Shown here: in pieces, positions 8,712 to 18,920 of the stretch
Position numbering within the stretch: position 1 is the first letter of the stretch
How the letters are laid out: every line of letters begins with the position of its first letter
DNA from: Mucilaginibacter phenanthrenivorans
Lineage (GTDB): Bacteria; Bacteroidota; Bacteroidia; Sphingobacteriales; Sphingobacteriaceae
Length of the DNA stretch: 64,000 nucleotides
NCBI RefSeq assembly: GCF_024721155.1
Contig: NZ_JAHVAP010000005.1
Span: 310,001 to 374,000, forward strand
Direction: 5' to 3'
Notes under the pieces: generated by a model
What the model saw: the letters and a program-made list of their open reading frames with translations, nothing else
Told to the model about the DNA's origin: nothing
Database searches by the model: none
Translations under genes and position numbers: made by a program

Positions 8712-10592
8712 ATGAAAAAAAACTTTACCCAGACTATGGATAGCGCCTTTATGCGTCAAAGCAACGGCTATTCCAAAACATTAAAAACCACATGGTCGCT
8801 GGTATTACTTGTCATTGTTTTAGCGTTCGGATGCAAAAAAGATGACTTTAAGGGCGAGATCAAAGGCGTTTGCCCTGTTGTGGTTTCAACCGATCCGGCT
8901 GACAAAGCTGTAGATATTGTTTTAAACAAGGTGATCTCCGCAACTTTTAACACCAGTATGTCCCCGTCAACCATTAATGAAAAAACATTTATCATTAAAC
9001 AGGGTGCTACAGTTATTACAGGAACAATAGCTGCAACAAGTGGCACGGTTTTTACTTTTACCCCAACCCAACCGCTGCTCCCTTTCGTAATTTATACGGG
9101 TACTATTACATCTGCGGTAACCGATACTTTACATACTGCGATGGTTAGTAATTATTCCTGGACCTTTACAACCATTCCACAAATAACCCTGGCATCAAAC
9201 CCTGTTATTGGCGGAACAACTGATGGCGCAGGTACATTTGCGCAGGCATCTGTAGCTACTGTAACAGCAACACCTAATACGGGTTATACATTTACCAACT
9301 GGACAGATAACGGAGTAATAGTCTCAACCAGTTCAAGCTACCAGTTTACTATGGCCGGCAACAGGGCATTGGTTGCCAACTTTAAGGTGATACCTGCTTC
9401 GCAGTTTGCGGTAATATTAAATTCAAGCCCAACAGCAGGCGGAACAACAAATGGATCAGGTTCATATAATGCAGGTTCAAAAGTAACAGTAACAGCCGAT
9501 CCAAATACCGGGTACACCTTTATTAACTGGACAGAAAACGGCAATATCGTTTCAACAAGTTCAAGCTACCAGTTTATTTTGGTTGGCGCCCGTAAACTAG
9601 TGGCCAACTTTAAGGCAATACCTCCATCCCAGTTTGCATTAGTATTGTCGTCGAGCCCGGCAGCAGGTGGTTCAACAACAGGTTCTGGGGCATATGCATC
9701 AGGTTCGTCAGCAAGTGCAACAGCAACTGCTAACCCTGGTTATACATTTACATCATGGAGTGGTGATGCAACAGGCACAAACAATCCATTAACCGTTACC
9801 ATGAACGCCAATAAACATGTAACGGCAAACTTTACACTTAATGTAGTAATAATACCACCCGTTTTGGGGAATGCTGCAAAATTCGGAGCTTTTGGCGGAA
9901 ATGCAGGCGTAACCAACCAGGGTCTGAATACGGTGATCAACAATGGCAGCATCGGCACAACAGCTGCGTCAACCCTGGTAACAGGATTTCATGATGGCAC
10001 AACCGGTGATATTTATACAGAAACACCACTTAACAAAGGGGATGTAAGCGGCAGGATCTATACAGCTCCGCCAGCTCCCGGAACAGCTACTTCTTTTGCA
10101 GTTGCATCACAGGGGCTGCTTGATGCAACCATCGCCTATAACAGTATTTCTCCAGCTTCAAAACCAGGAGGAATTGATCCCGGCGCAGGCGAATTGGGCG
10201 GCTTAACTTTAGCATCGGGGGTATATAAGGCCGCAAGCGGTACATTTAAGATCACGAATGGCGACCTTACACTTGATGCCAAGGGCGATCCAAATGCGGT
10301 TTGGATCTTTCAGACAGCTGCCGGACTTACCGTAGGCACAGCCGGACCAGCAGGAGCCAGGAATGTGGTTCTAAAAAATGGCGCACTTGCTAAAAATGTT
10401 TATTGGTATGTAGGAAGCTCAGCTGTAATCAACGGCGCAGGTGGCGGAATCATGACAGGAACTATTATATCCTCTGCGGGCATTACTTTTTCTACGGCTG
10501 GTAATGCGGTACAAACGGTATTAAATGGCAGGGCTATTTCTTTGGTAGCTTCTGTTACTATGGTAAATACGACCGTTAATGTTCCTCAATAA
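8712..10592 (+). CDS. Surface lipoprotein with Ig-like, InlB-type repeats and ice-binding-like DUF3494 domain
   Basis: A large exported protein, probably lipid-anchored at Cys41 (LAFGC) after a long basic leader. Domains in order: a bacterial Ig-like Big_5 domain at about residues 54-155; three divergent InlB B-repeats at about 158-224, 231-300 and 307-375, each ending in VANF/TANF and carrying a GYTF.(N/S)W motif; and a DUF3494 ice-binding-like domain at about 383-626, rich in Ala/Gly/Thr. DUF3494 proteins in other bacteria bind ice, but many members are generic surface or adhesion proteins, so ice binding is not proven. No type IX C-terminal signal is visible. It is followed by an OmpA-like gene. 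Confidence 0.85.
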   Translation: MKKNFTQTMDSAFMRQSNGYSKTLKTTWSLVLLVIVLAFGCKKDDFKGEIKGVCPVVVSTDPADKAVDIVLNKVISATFNTSMSPSTINEKTFIIKQGATVITGTIAATSGTVFTFTPTQPLLPFVIYTGTITSAVTDTLHTAMVSNYSWTFTTIPQITLASNPVIGGTTDGAGTFAQASVATVTATPNTGYTFTNWTDNGVIVSTSSSYQFTMAGNRALVANFKVIPASQFAVILNSSPTAGGTTNGSGSYNAGSKVTVTADPNTGYTFINWTENGNIVSTSSSYQFILVGARKLVANFKAIPPSQFALVLSSSPAAGGSTTGSGAYASGSSASATATANPGYTFTSWSGDATGTNNPLTVTMNANKHVTANFTLNVVIIPPVLGNAAKFGAFGGNAGVTNQGLNTVINNGSIGTTAASTLVTGFHDGTTGDIYTETPLNKGDVSGRIYTAPPAPGTATSFAVASQGLLDATIAYNSISPASKPGGIDPGAGELGGLTLASGVYKAASGTFKITNGDLTLDAKGDPNAVWIFQTAAGLTVGTAGPAGARNVVLKNGALAKNVYWYVGSSAVINGAGGGIMTGTIISSAGITFSTAGNAVQTVLNGRAISLVASVTMVNTTVNVPQ

Positions 10593-10610
10593 GCAAAAAA
10601 TAGTGTAAAC

Positions 10611-10644
10611 CTGTGTTATATCTCCTTTGAGGGATGTAACACAG
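10611..10644 (+). promoter_or_regulatory. Hairpin in the spacer before the OmpA-like gene
   Basis: Arms 10611-10620 and 10635-10644 pair at 9 of 10 positions. There is no T tract, so it is more likely an mRNA processing or regulatory element than a terminator. The right arm contains ATGTAACACA, the word also found at 8610-8619. Confidence 0.4.
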
Positions 10645-10676
10645 ATCTATCAACCAAAACAATTAAAAAATATCTT

Positions 10677-12620
10677 ATGTTATCAACTTATAAAATAATT
10701 CAAAAAGTAATTACTTGCTGTTTGATGATCACCATGGCTGCAACTGCGGTTAAAGCTCAAACTACATTACCGACCTGGTGGTTTGGTGTATCCGGCGCTG
10801 CCAATTTCAACTTTTATGATGGCACAACCCAAAGGCTAAACAATTCTTTAATTGCCCCAACCGCTTTCCATAAAGGCAATGGGGTACGTCCTTATGCATC
10901 AATTTTGGCGGAATATCGTCCCGCAGGAATCTGGGGGGCTATGCTGAATGTAGCATATGATGGCCGTGGTGGAAAGTTTAATGATGTAGTGGCCCCATGT
11001 AATTGCCCGGCTACCTTAGAAACCAGCACGAGTTATATTGCCGTTGAGCCAAGTATCCGCCTGAGTGTGCCTTCAACAGGCTTATACTTTTTCGCTGGGC
11101 CAAGGGTCGCGTTCAATATTAATAAGGATTTCGCATATACCCAGTTTAAACAGCCCAATACCGATGCCGAACTGAGCGCCATGCACAAAACCCTGGTTTC
11201 GGGCCAGGTTGGTGTAGGATATGATATTATAGTTTCACCGGCTGCAAACACTACAATGATCAGTATTTCTCCGTTTGTTTCCTATCATCCATATTTTGGA
11301 CAGGAACCGCGTAATATTGAAAGCTGGTCTGTTACAACGGTGCGTGCAGGTATAGCCCTCAAATTCGGCAAAGGGCATAAAGTTGCGACAATACCTCCGC
11401 CGGCTGCAATTATTCCTGTTGTGGTTCATGATTTTATTTTTTCTGTTCAGGGCCCCGGAAATGTATTGGTAAAACACGAAGTAAGCGAAACACTACCACT
11501 GCTTGATGTGGTATTTTTTGATGACGGATCAACAGAAATTCCAACCAGGTATGTTATACTTACAAAAGAACAGGCAACCGGTTTTAGGGAAGGACAGTTA
11601 CAGCACGAACAATTAGAGAGCATGACGGACCGTTCTGCCGGGCAATTAAACGTTTATCATAATGTACTGAATATTTTAGGTGATCGAATGCGGGCAAATC
11701 CCGAAACTACCATTTCCCTTGACGGAGCTTCAGGCAAAGGACCAAAAGATGCCAAAGCGTTTGCAGAATCAATAAAACAATATTTAGTAGATGTATTTGG
11801 AATCAGCAGTTCAAGGATTACGACCCGCGGCAGCTTCAAAGCACATCCGTCCTCAGAGCAACCCGGGGGAACAAAAGAGCTTGTCCTGCTGCGTGCAGAA
11901 GACCGCAGGGTTGACATTGAAAGCGCTTCACCCGAATTATTAGCTGAAGTAGGCGGAGTGATGATGAAACCGGCTCAAATTACATCTACCCAGGTTAACC
12001 CACTTGATAATCAAGTTGTTTTTAAAGTCGACTCGGCCAAAGAATTACTTAAATCGTGGGCCATTGACGTCACGGATTCAAAAGGAATAACCCAGCATTA
12101 CGGACCATTCTCCGGAGACCAGCAAAATGTACCACAAGCCTCCATCCTGGGTGATAACCCTGGTGGTGACTATAAGGTTGTAATGACCGCGGAGACAAAT
12201 AGCGGATCGGTTATCAAAAAAGAAAGTACAATTCATTTGGCCCATCAGGATGATGAAGTTCAAAAAGGCTTCCGTTATAGTATCGTATTTGATTTTGATA
12301 AAGCGAAATCGATGGCTGAGTATGATAAGTTTTTAACCGGTATTGTATCACCCTTAATTGTTGATGGGGCAACTGTTAGCATACATGGGCACACGGATAT
12401 TATCGGAGAAAAAGAACACAATCAAAAATTGTCGGACAACAGGGCCAAGGAAACCCAAAAGATCATTGAACATGCCATAGCCAATTCAGGCAGGGACCAT
12501 GTGAAATTTGAAACTTCCGGCTTTGGCGCCGATCCTGCCCATTCACCTTTTGAAAACAATTTGCCCGAGGATCGTTTTTATAACAGAACAGTTATAATAG
12601 ACATTATCCCGAATAAATAG
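10677..12620 (+). CDS. Outer-membrane barrel plus OmpA-like protein
   Basis: A signal peptide ends near KAQ (residue 27). Residues about 35-245 look like an eight-stranded outer-membrane barrel with alternating aromatic strands. Two OmpA-like segments follow: a divergent one at about 325-425 and a canonical one at about 530-645 with IVFDFDKAKS, IHGHTDIIGE and a closing NRTVIIDI. Such proteins anchor the outer membrane to peptidoglycan. It is 84 bases after the DUF3494 gene, suggesting co-expression. Duplication of the OmpA part within one chain is unusual but known in Bacteroidota. Confidence 0.82.
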   Translation: MLSTYKIIQKVITCCLMITMAATAVKAQTTLPTWWFGVSGAANFNFYDGTTQRLNNSLIAPTAFHKGNGVRPYASILAEYRPAGIWGAMLNVAYDGRGGKFNDVVAPCNCPATLETSTSYIAVEPSIRLSVPSTGLYFFAGPRVAFNINKDFAYTQFKQPNTDAELSAMHKTLVSGQVGVGYDIIVSPAANTTMISISPFVSYHPYFGQEPRNIESWSVTTVRAGIALKFGKGHKVATIPPPAAIIPVVVHDFIFSVQGPGNVLVKHEVSETLPLLDVVFFDDGSTEIPTRYVILTKEQATGFREGQLQHEQLESMTDRSAGQLNVYHNVLNILGDRMRANPETTISLDGASGKGPKDAKAFAESIKQYLVDVFGISSSRITTRGSFKAHPSSEQPGGTKELVLLRAEDRRVDIESASPELLAEVGGVMMKPAQITSTQVNPLDNQVVFKVDSAKELLKSWAIDVTDSKGITQHYGPFSGDQQNVPQASILGDNPGGDYKVVMTAETNSGSVIKKESTIHLAHQDDEVQKGFRYSIVFDFDKAKSMAEYDKFLTGIVSPLIVDGATVSIHGHTDIIGEKEHNQKLSDNRAKETQKIIEHAIANSGRDHVKFETSGFGADPAHSPFENNLPEDRFYNRTVIIDIIPNK

Positions 12621-12642
12621 AAAGCAGGTATTATTTAACTAT

Positions 12643-12676
12643 ATAATAAAGGCGGGAAATTTCCCGCCTTTATTAT
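12643..12676. terminator. Perfect 34-base palindromic terminator
   Basis: The palindrome has a GGCGGG/CCCGCC core flanked by A and T runs, so it can work on both strands. It lies 22 bases past the OmpA-like stop. The remaining spacer up to the susD stop (12677-12914) shows nothing else I can support. Confidence 0.85.
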
Positions 12677-12914
12677 TGAAATAAGGTTAGTTACTACTAA
12701 CAGGTTGGGTGAATTTCCTTTTTACCACCGGTTAAATTCAATAGGTTATTAATTTATCAACCAATAAATTTTTCTTATCCGAAAACATCTCCGATTTAGG
12801 TAAAAAAAGCAGGAAGATTTTACCAGGCCCATGTATCTGTATACCCTTAATTTGCGTGTTTAACACTATGCGTACCTTATATTTATAGTGGTACAACAAT
12901 GGTTCTCATTTCAA

Positions 12915-14429
12915 TTACCAACCAGCATTTTGTTTAAGTTGGCCCTGGCTTATCTGGATATCTTTTGGTGGGATAGGCCAAACGTTGTCTCTTGCCGGAA
13001 CAAAATTACGGGCGGGCCAAACAACAGAACCATTGGCCCCGTGTAATGGCTTGGCATAAATGGTCTGCGCATCGCCCCAGCGAACCAGGTCAAAGTTCCT
13101 GTCGCTCCATTCACCTGCCAACTCACAACGGCGTTCATGCTTTAAATCTGCCATGTTTGCACCTGATTTGGGGGCTAAACCTGCTCTCTGGCGGATTAAA
13201 TTGATCTCGGCATCACCACTTTTACCCTGCATAATTTCAGCTTCAGCCTTGAATAATATTACCTCGGCATAGCGCAATAAGGGTACATTTAAATCGGTTG
13301 ATGGTTCATCGCCATTAGGGCTTACATGAATACCACCGGCATAGCTGAAAGGCTCCATATATTTATTAAACTGGTAGCCGGTTAAGCTGTTACTCTTCCC
13401 GCCGATGGGATAAGTATAAGTTTGTCCGAAATATTGGAAGGTATCGCCTTGTTTAAGAATGGTTGTCTGCAGCCTTTTGTCGCTTGCTTCAAATTCGTCA
13501 ACAAGCTCCTTAGTTGGCTGAAAATAACCAAAACCATTGTACAGGCCCCATCCCTTATTCTCCAGCATCGCACCGGGCAATATGCTTTGTCCGTTTGAAC
13601 TGCTGGCTACAGACCAAATATATTCTGTACTATAGTTATTGGCAATTTTAAATACATCTGCATAGTTTGCTAACAATTGATGTTTACCACTTAAAATTAC
13701 TGAATCGGCATACTTTTCTGCATTAGCGTAATCTTTAGCGTGCAGATATGCCTTCGCCAGGTAAGCCCATGCTGCAGTTTTATGTGCCCTCCCATAATCG
13801 GCAGGGGCAAGCTTGTCAAAATATGGTAAAAGTGAGGCTGCCTTTTTAAGATCAGACACGATATAAGCATAATTATCCTTTACAGATGCAGGTTGCGCAG
13901 GAAACGCAATCGGATTAGCCCTGTTTTGTAAAGGTGCACCTTGCGCGTTGGTTCCATACAGATCGGCAATTTCCAGGTGCATAGTGGCATGAATAAAATA
14001 TGCCTGCCCAAGGATAAAGTTTTTAGTTGCCTGATCCATATTTATAGCCGGGACATTATTAATAATATCATTAGCCCTTTTCATTACCACAAAATGTAAA
14101 GACCATGGCGCGTAAGTACTGCCTTCATTTCCGGTACAAACAAAGTTTTTTATATTTTCCCTGTCAGACGATGTACGGCCCACAACCATGTCATCACTTG
14201 CATTAATAAACCAAAAGAAACCACGCCCGTACATATCTTCACTGTTACTCTGCAATTCATACAAGCCATTAGCAGCTTGCTGGGCATCATCGGCTGTTTT
14301 CCAAAAGTTGGCCGTAGTTGGCGTACCTGTTGGCTTAATGTTATCCAGGGTGCCCTTTTTGCAACCTTGCACAGCTATTAAAATTATAATGCTTAAAATG
14401 GTGCAAGTATATATATTCTTAAATTTCAT
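12915..14429 (-). CDS. SusD/RagB-family nutrient-binding lipoprotein
   Basis: SusD-like proteins form the lid of the SusC outer-membrane transporter and bind the substrate at the cell surface. The protein has a lipobox AVQGC (Cys23), the N-terminal SusD pattern (TTANFWKTADDAQQAANG), TPR-like helices in the middle and the conserved ERRCELAGE..R..DLVRWG motif near residues 430-450, with the typical WPIPPKDI ending. It lies directly downstream of the susC gene on the same strand. The substrate cannot be told from sequence because no hydrolase is nearby. Confidence 0.93.
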   Translation of the reverse strand: MKFKNIYTCTILSIIILIAVQGCKKGTLDNIKPTGTPTTANFWKTADDAQQAANGLYELQSNSEDMYGRGFFWFINASDDMVVGRTSSDRENIKNFVCTGNEGSTYAPWSLHFVVMKRANDIINNVPAINMDQATKNFILGQAYFIHATMHLEIADLYGTNAQGAPLQNRANPIAFPAQPASVKDNYAYIVSDLKKAASLLPYFDKLAPADYGRAHKTAAWAYLAKAYLHAKDYANAEKYADSVILSGKHQLLANYADVFKIANNYSTEYIWSVASSSNGQSILPGAMLENKGWGLYNGFGYFQPTKELVDEFEASDKRLQTTILKQGDTFQYFGQTYTYPIGGKSNSLTGYQFNKYMEPFSYAGGIHVSPNGDEPSTDLNVPLLRYAEVILFKAEAEIMQGKSGDAEINLIRQRAGLAPKSGANMADLKHERRCELAGEWSDRNFDLVRWGDAQTIYAKPLHGANGSVVWPARNFVPARDNVWPIPPKDIQISQGQLKQNAGW

Positions 14430-14462
14430 GACTCTTTATTTTAAAATCCTTTACTTGGTAAA

Positions 14463-17400
14463 TTATAATCCAACATTAACACCTAATAAAACTATTCTTG
14501 ACGGTGGGTAAAGCCCCAGATCAACTCCGTTCTGGCCAATACCTATTTCGGGGTCAAGGCCTGTGTATTTGGTGAATGTTACCAGATTTTGCGCATCAAC
14601 ATATAACCTTAAACTGCGGACTCCCACTTTATCGCAAAAATTCTTGTTTACAGTATAACCGAGTGTTGCGTTTTTAATCCGCATATAGGCGCCGCTTTCA
14701 ACATAAAAATCCGAAACATTACTAAAATTACCATTAGGGTCGCTGGCTGATAATCTTGGGATATTGGTATTGGTGTTGGTAGGTGTCCAGGCATTTTTAG
14801 CTGCCGCTAACAGGTTGTAGTTTTGTATTGATGCGTTTAAACCAGTGTATTTAACGCCATTAAATAGTTTGTTACCTGCTACCCCCTGTAAAAATACACT
14901 GAGGTCAAACGAGGCGTAGTTAAGGTTAGCTGTAAATCCGTAATTAAATTTGGGAAAGGGAGTACCCAAATAAACTTTATCGCTTGTATTGAGCTTTCCG
15001 TCACCATTAACATCAACAAATTTTATATCTCCCGGCTTTGCATTTGGTTGGATCAGCGTGCCGTCAGGTGCCTTGTAAGCATTTACCTCGGCCTGCGACT
15101 GGAATAACCCCGCCGTGCGGTATCCGAAAAAGGAATAAAGCGGGTATCCCTGTACCAGTTGCACAGGCACCAGATTGTCCCTTACTGTTGGGTTGCCCAA
15201 TATAGTTTCCTGCCCGGGTAAAATATCATTTATCTTATTTTTAATGTACGACCCATTGAGTGAAAGGTTATAATGCAAATTCCCTGTGCTGCCCTGATAT
15301 TTAACCGCTAATTCAATCCCTTTATTTTGGATCTCGCCCCCATTTACAAATGGTCCATTTGACACCCCGTAAACAGCGGCTACAGGCGGTTGAAACAAAA
15401 ACTGGGTGTTCTTTTTTACGAAGGCATCAACGGTAAGATCTAATTGCCCATTCAGAAAGCCTAAATCTAAGCCAATATTTGTTTGTGCTGTCTTTTCCCA
15501 ACGTAAATTGGGGTTTGAAATCCCCCCGACTGCCGCCCCTGTAATAATGGCTGCAGGGCTACCCAAATAACCCGAAGTTTTAGTTAAGGAAACAGAGGTA
15601 GGAAAATTTGGCAAACCGGGCAGGTTGCCTGATTGGCCATAACTTGCCCTTAACTTGGCAAATGAGATTATACTTTCTCTAGGAAAAAAAGGCTCTTTAC
15701 TAATGATCCATCCGGCAGATACTCCCGGATAGTTTTCTGACCGGTATTTACTGCTTAACTGAGATGTTGCATCCCGGCGTATAATGCCATTAATAAGGTA
15801 TCTCTCCTTATATTCATAACCAACCCTGCCGATATAGGAGATAGTGGCATTTTCATTTTTTTGTCCTTGTAAGGGGATACCTGTTGGTGCAAGGGTTCCG
15901 TTTATAATATACCGGGACGAGGGATCTTCATTTAAATAATTATCGGTATTAACACTAAAAAACTCCTGTGTATCGTCCTGGTAGGTATAACCCGCCAATG
16001 CTGTTATATGGTGGTTATTGCCAATCGTTTTGTCGTACGTAAGCGTTTGCTCTGCCAAAACAGTAATAAAATTATTATCTTCCTGGAACAGTGAATTATC
16101 AAAAAACTTTTTGCCCGGCTCTAAAATCCTGGTATCAAAATTTTTAATTGTTTCCAGGTTTTTATTCACCCCAAGGTTTGATCTGAATTTAAAATCCTTT
16201 AAAAATTTAATTTCAACGTATGGATTTATATTAAGGCTGGTTACAGCATCACTATTATCCAATCGTTTAAGATAAGCTACCGGGTTAATCACATCACCAT
16301 ATGAGCCTGCATATTGTGCCGGTACACCGCCAAAACTTCCATCAGCATTATATATAGACGCATTAGGCGGATAAAATATAGCGGTTAGTATTGCACCTGT
16401 GTAATCACTTGTAGTATTGGCGCCTTGTCCGTTATTATATGAAAATGAGGCGCTCTCCCCTATCTTAAGCCAGTCTTTAATTTTATGATCAGAGTTAAAC
16501 CTGAAATTATACCTTTCTGAATGTGTATTCAGCAAAATAGCATCGTTTCTTCGGTAACCACCTGAAACATAAAAGTTAGATTTCTCGCTGCCGCCACTTA
16601 AATTCAGGTTATAATCCTGTACATGACCTGTTCTGAAAAGTGCATTGGGCCAATTAGTCCTGGTGATGCGCGAATCGGGGTTTACCTGTGCGTTAAACGC
16701 ATCCAGCCGGGGTAAGCCGGCGTTATCATAGGCTTGATTAATAGCATCCGCATATTGTGCCGCATTTAATGCCTGCAAAATCTTTTCGGCATTTTGGAAG
16801 CCAGCCTTTGCGGTGATATCAACATTTGTTTTTCCCTGTTTACCACGCTTGGTAGTTATTAATATTACGCCACCAGCAGCCTTCGCGCCATAAATAGCCG
16901 CATACGAATCTTTTAATACTTCGATAGATTCAATGTCGCTGGGGTTTATAGGGCCGCCGTTGTAAATTGTTCCATCCACCACTGTTAATGGCCCCTCGCT
17001 ATTAAATGAGCTTTGTCCGCGCACCCTGATGCTGGGCAGGGCAGTAGGATCGCCGCCTTCATTTAATACAGTTACACCTGCCACCTGGCCCTGCAGCATT
17101 TCAGTAACCGAACCAACAGAACGGTCTTTAACATCTGAAACTTTTAAAGACCCAACCGAACCTGTAATGTCCGCCCTTTTTTGAGTGCCATAACCTACAA
17201 CTACTACCGTTGATAATCCGGTCATATCACTTGCCAGGGTTACATTAAGGGGCGAATGATCCGCAACTATTGTTTGTGTCTTATATCCAATAAAGGCAAA
17301 TATCAAAGTATCCCCTTCTTCTATTGTTATTTTAAAATTCCCGTTTATATCGGTAGAAACTGCAGCATTTGAAGCTTTACTGCGAACAACCACACCGGGC

Positions 17401-17819
17401 AGGGGGCCGTCTTTGTCTGTTACCGTACCCGTTATAACTATCTTGCTTACTACCGGTAAAACTTTTTTACGGGAAATAATGATAGTGCCGTACTTTTCCC
17501 TGTATTCTACAGCAGTGTGGCTGGTTAAAGCATCAAGTACATACTTTAAAGATTTATTGATAAATTGACTTTCTTTTACTTTTACCTGCGCCACATCCTC
17601 TAGCTTGTAATTAAAGGAGACGTTATTCACTGCTTTTTTTAATTTTTCAAGTGAGGCATCAAGAGTTTCATTGGCAAACTTTACCGTTACCGGCTGGTCG
17701 GTTATTGAATTTTTTTGTTCTGCCAAAGCCCTCCGCGGCATTGATGCTGTTAAAACAGTTAAGAGCAATAAAACTACACTCATTAACTTTCTCAAAATCT
17801 GAGTTAAAGGTTTTTCCAT
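14463..17819 (-). CDS. SusC/RagA TonB-dependent transporter with STN signalling domain
   Basis: An outer-membrane transporter of 1118 residues. After the signal region come an STN domain (about 43-117), a carboxypeptidase-regulatory-like domain (about 128-197), the VVVVGYGTQ(K) SusC signature near 205-213, the plug domain, and the 22-strand barrel. A DVNGDGKLNTSD motif late in the barrel fits the calcium-type loop often seen in SusC. The STN domain interacts with FecR in known trans-envelope relays, which matches the FecR and sigma genes directly upstream. The substrate is unknown. Confidence 0.94.
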   Translation of the reverse strand: MEKPLTQILRKLMSVVLLLLTVLTASMPRRALAEQKNSITDQPVTVKFANETLDASLEKLKKAVNNVSFNYKLEDVAQVKVKESQFINKSLKYVLDALTSHTAVEYREKYGTIIISRKKVLPVVSKIVITGTVTDKDGPLPGVVVRSKASNAAVSTDINGNFKITIEEGDTLIFAFIGYKTQTIVADHSPLNVTLASDMTGLSTVVVVGYGTQKRADITGSVGSLKVSDVKDRSVGSVTEMLQGQVAGVTVLNEGGDPTALPSIRVRGQSSFNSEGPLTVVDGTIYNGGPINPSDIESIEVLKDSYAAIYGAKAAGGVILITTKRGKQGKTNVDITAKAGFQNAEKILQALNAAQYADAINQAYDNAGLPRLDAFNAQVNPDSRITRTNWPNALFRTGHVQDYNLNLSGGSEKSNFYVSGGYRRNDAILLNTHSERYNFRFNSDHKIKDWLKIGESASFSYNNGQGANTTSDYTGAILTAIFYPPNASIYNADGSFGGVPAQYAGSYGDVINPVAYLKRLDNSDAVTSLNINPYVEIKFLKDFKFRSNLGVNKNLETIKNFDTRILEPGKKFFDNSLFQEDNNFITVLAEQTLTYDKTIGNNHHITALAGYTYQDDTQEFFSVNTDNYLNEDPSSRYIINGTLAPTGIPLQGQKNENATISYIGRVGYEYKERYLINGIIRRDATSQLSSKYRSENYPGVSAGWIISKEPFFPRESIISFAKLRASYGQSGNLPGLPNFPTSVSLTKTSGYLGSPAAIITGAAVGGISNPNLRWEKTAQTNIGLDLGFLNGQLDLTVDAFVKKNTQFLFQPPVAAVYGVSNGPFVNGGEIQNKGIELAVKYQGSTGNLHYNLSLNGSYIKNKINDILPGQETILGNPTVRDNLVPVQLVQGYPLYSFFGYRTAGLFQSQAEVNAYKAPDGTLIQPNAKPGDIKFVDVNGDGKLNTSDKVYLGTPFPKFNYGFTANLNYASFDLSVFLQGVAGNKLFNGVKYTGLNASIQNYNLLAAAKNAWTPTNTNTNIPRLSASDPNGNFSNVSDFYVESGAYMRIKNATLGYTVNKNFCDKVGVRSLRLYVDAQNLVTFTKYTGLDPEIGIGQNGVDLGLYPPSRIVLLGVNVGL

Positions 17820-17929
17820 ATATTTGTTTTTTTAATAGTGATTAGTAGCTGCCCGCTTGTTTTAGTTTTGGCAGTTACCCGTAATTAGCCAATGCTTGTT
17901 GACAGCAGGCATTGGTTTTCTCTTTATAT

Positions 17930-18874
17930 TTATTTAATATTTACTGTGTTACCCTGCAGTTTATATGATCTGCCATCAATAACCTGTAGTATATCCACCA
18001 CCTGTTTAATTGTAAGTTTATTTGGAAGTCTAACCGAGTAATGCTGCCTGTTGGGTTTTGTACCCAGGTATCTGAAATTAATATTGTACCTGTTTTGGAG
18101 ATAAACGGCCACCTCTTTAAATGAAACATTATCTAAAATAAGTTCATCACTCATCCAGCTGATCGAATGGTCATCAGCAATTTGCTGTTTTATAAAACTT
18201 TGGCTTTGTTTATTATAAATTAACAGTTGCCTGGGGGTATACATACCAAACGTATGCGTTTGATCGTGCACTTCAACCTTACCGGTTTTAACAAAAAGCC
18301 GGATATCAGATAGTTCGTTATAAAATTTTATATTGAATGATGTGCCTAATACCTGTGTGGTAACTTTGGCCGTATGTACTAAAAATGGTTTTAAGGCATC
18401 GTGTTCTACCTCAAAAAATGCTTCTCCATCCAATAAAAACACTTCGCGTTTTTTGTCGCTGAATTTAACAGGGAATTTAATTGTAGTGCCGGCATTCAGT
18501 TGCACCACTGTATTATCCGGCAATGTTACCTGGGTCATTTGGCCTTTTGGCGCTGTAACCGTTTGGTAAACCATTCTATCGCCGGCATTATGATTGAAGA
18601 ATTTCCCTGAATATAAAATGCCGCCTAAAATTGCCAGCACCAGGGCTGCTGCAACTTTCAGCCATATCATATTCAGTTGTCTAACCTTAGCGGGAGCCAC
18701 GGTCTGCATTTCTATTCGTTCCCAGAGCGCTTGCTTCAACCCCTCTTTTAACGGTTTAGAATCCGTTTCGGAGTCAAATTCATGCATCATAGCCTTCAGC
18801 AAGGCTAATTCTTCAGGAGTGCATTTACCTGAATGGAATTTTTTTAGAAGTTTTTTAATTTCCTGTTCGTTCAC
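17930..18874 (-). CDS. FecR-family anti-sigma factor
   Basis: An inner-membrane anti-sigma factor that holds or activates the ECF sigma factor and senses the SusC STN domain in the periplasm. It has a cytoplasmic N-terminal helical part, one membrane helix at about 69-88, the FecR domain at about 102-200 (TLPDNTVVQLNAGT..FP) and a DUF4974 STN-partner domain at about 240-314. The start codon is GTG at 18874; no better ATG is near. It lies 46 bases after the sigma gene and 110 before susC. Confidence 0.92.
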   Translation of the reverse strand: MNEQEIKKLLKKFHSGKCTPEELALLKAMMHEFDSETDSKPLKEGLKQALWERIEMQTVAPAKVRQLNMIWLKVAAALVLAILGGILYSGKFFNHNAGDRMVYQTVTAPKGQMTQVTLPDNTVVQLNAGTTIKFPVKFSDKKREVFLLDGEAFFEVEHDALKPFLVHTAKVTTQVLGTSFNIKFYNELSDIRLFVKTGKVEVHDQTHTFGMYTPRQLLIYNKQSQSFIKQQIADDHSISWMSDELILDNVSFKEVAVYLQNRYNINFRYLGTKPNRQHYSVRLPNKLTIKQVVDILQVIDGRSYKLQGNTVNIK

Positions 18875-18920
18875 TTATTTGGCTATATACCTAATAAGTG
18901 ACAGGTTGGCGGCGGTTGTA

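Noticed and set aside
8712..10592. Type IX secretion cargo
   Set aside because: The DUF3494 protein has no recognisable type IX C-terminal domain and instead shows a lipobox.
12992..13272. Plus-strand frames antisense to susD
   Set aside because: They are shadows of the well-supported SusD gene on the other strand.
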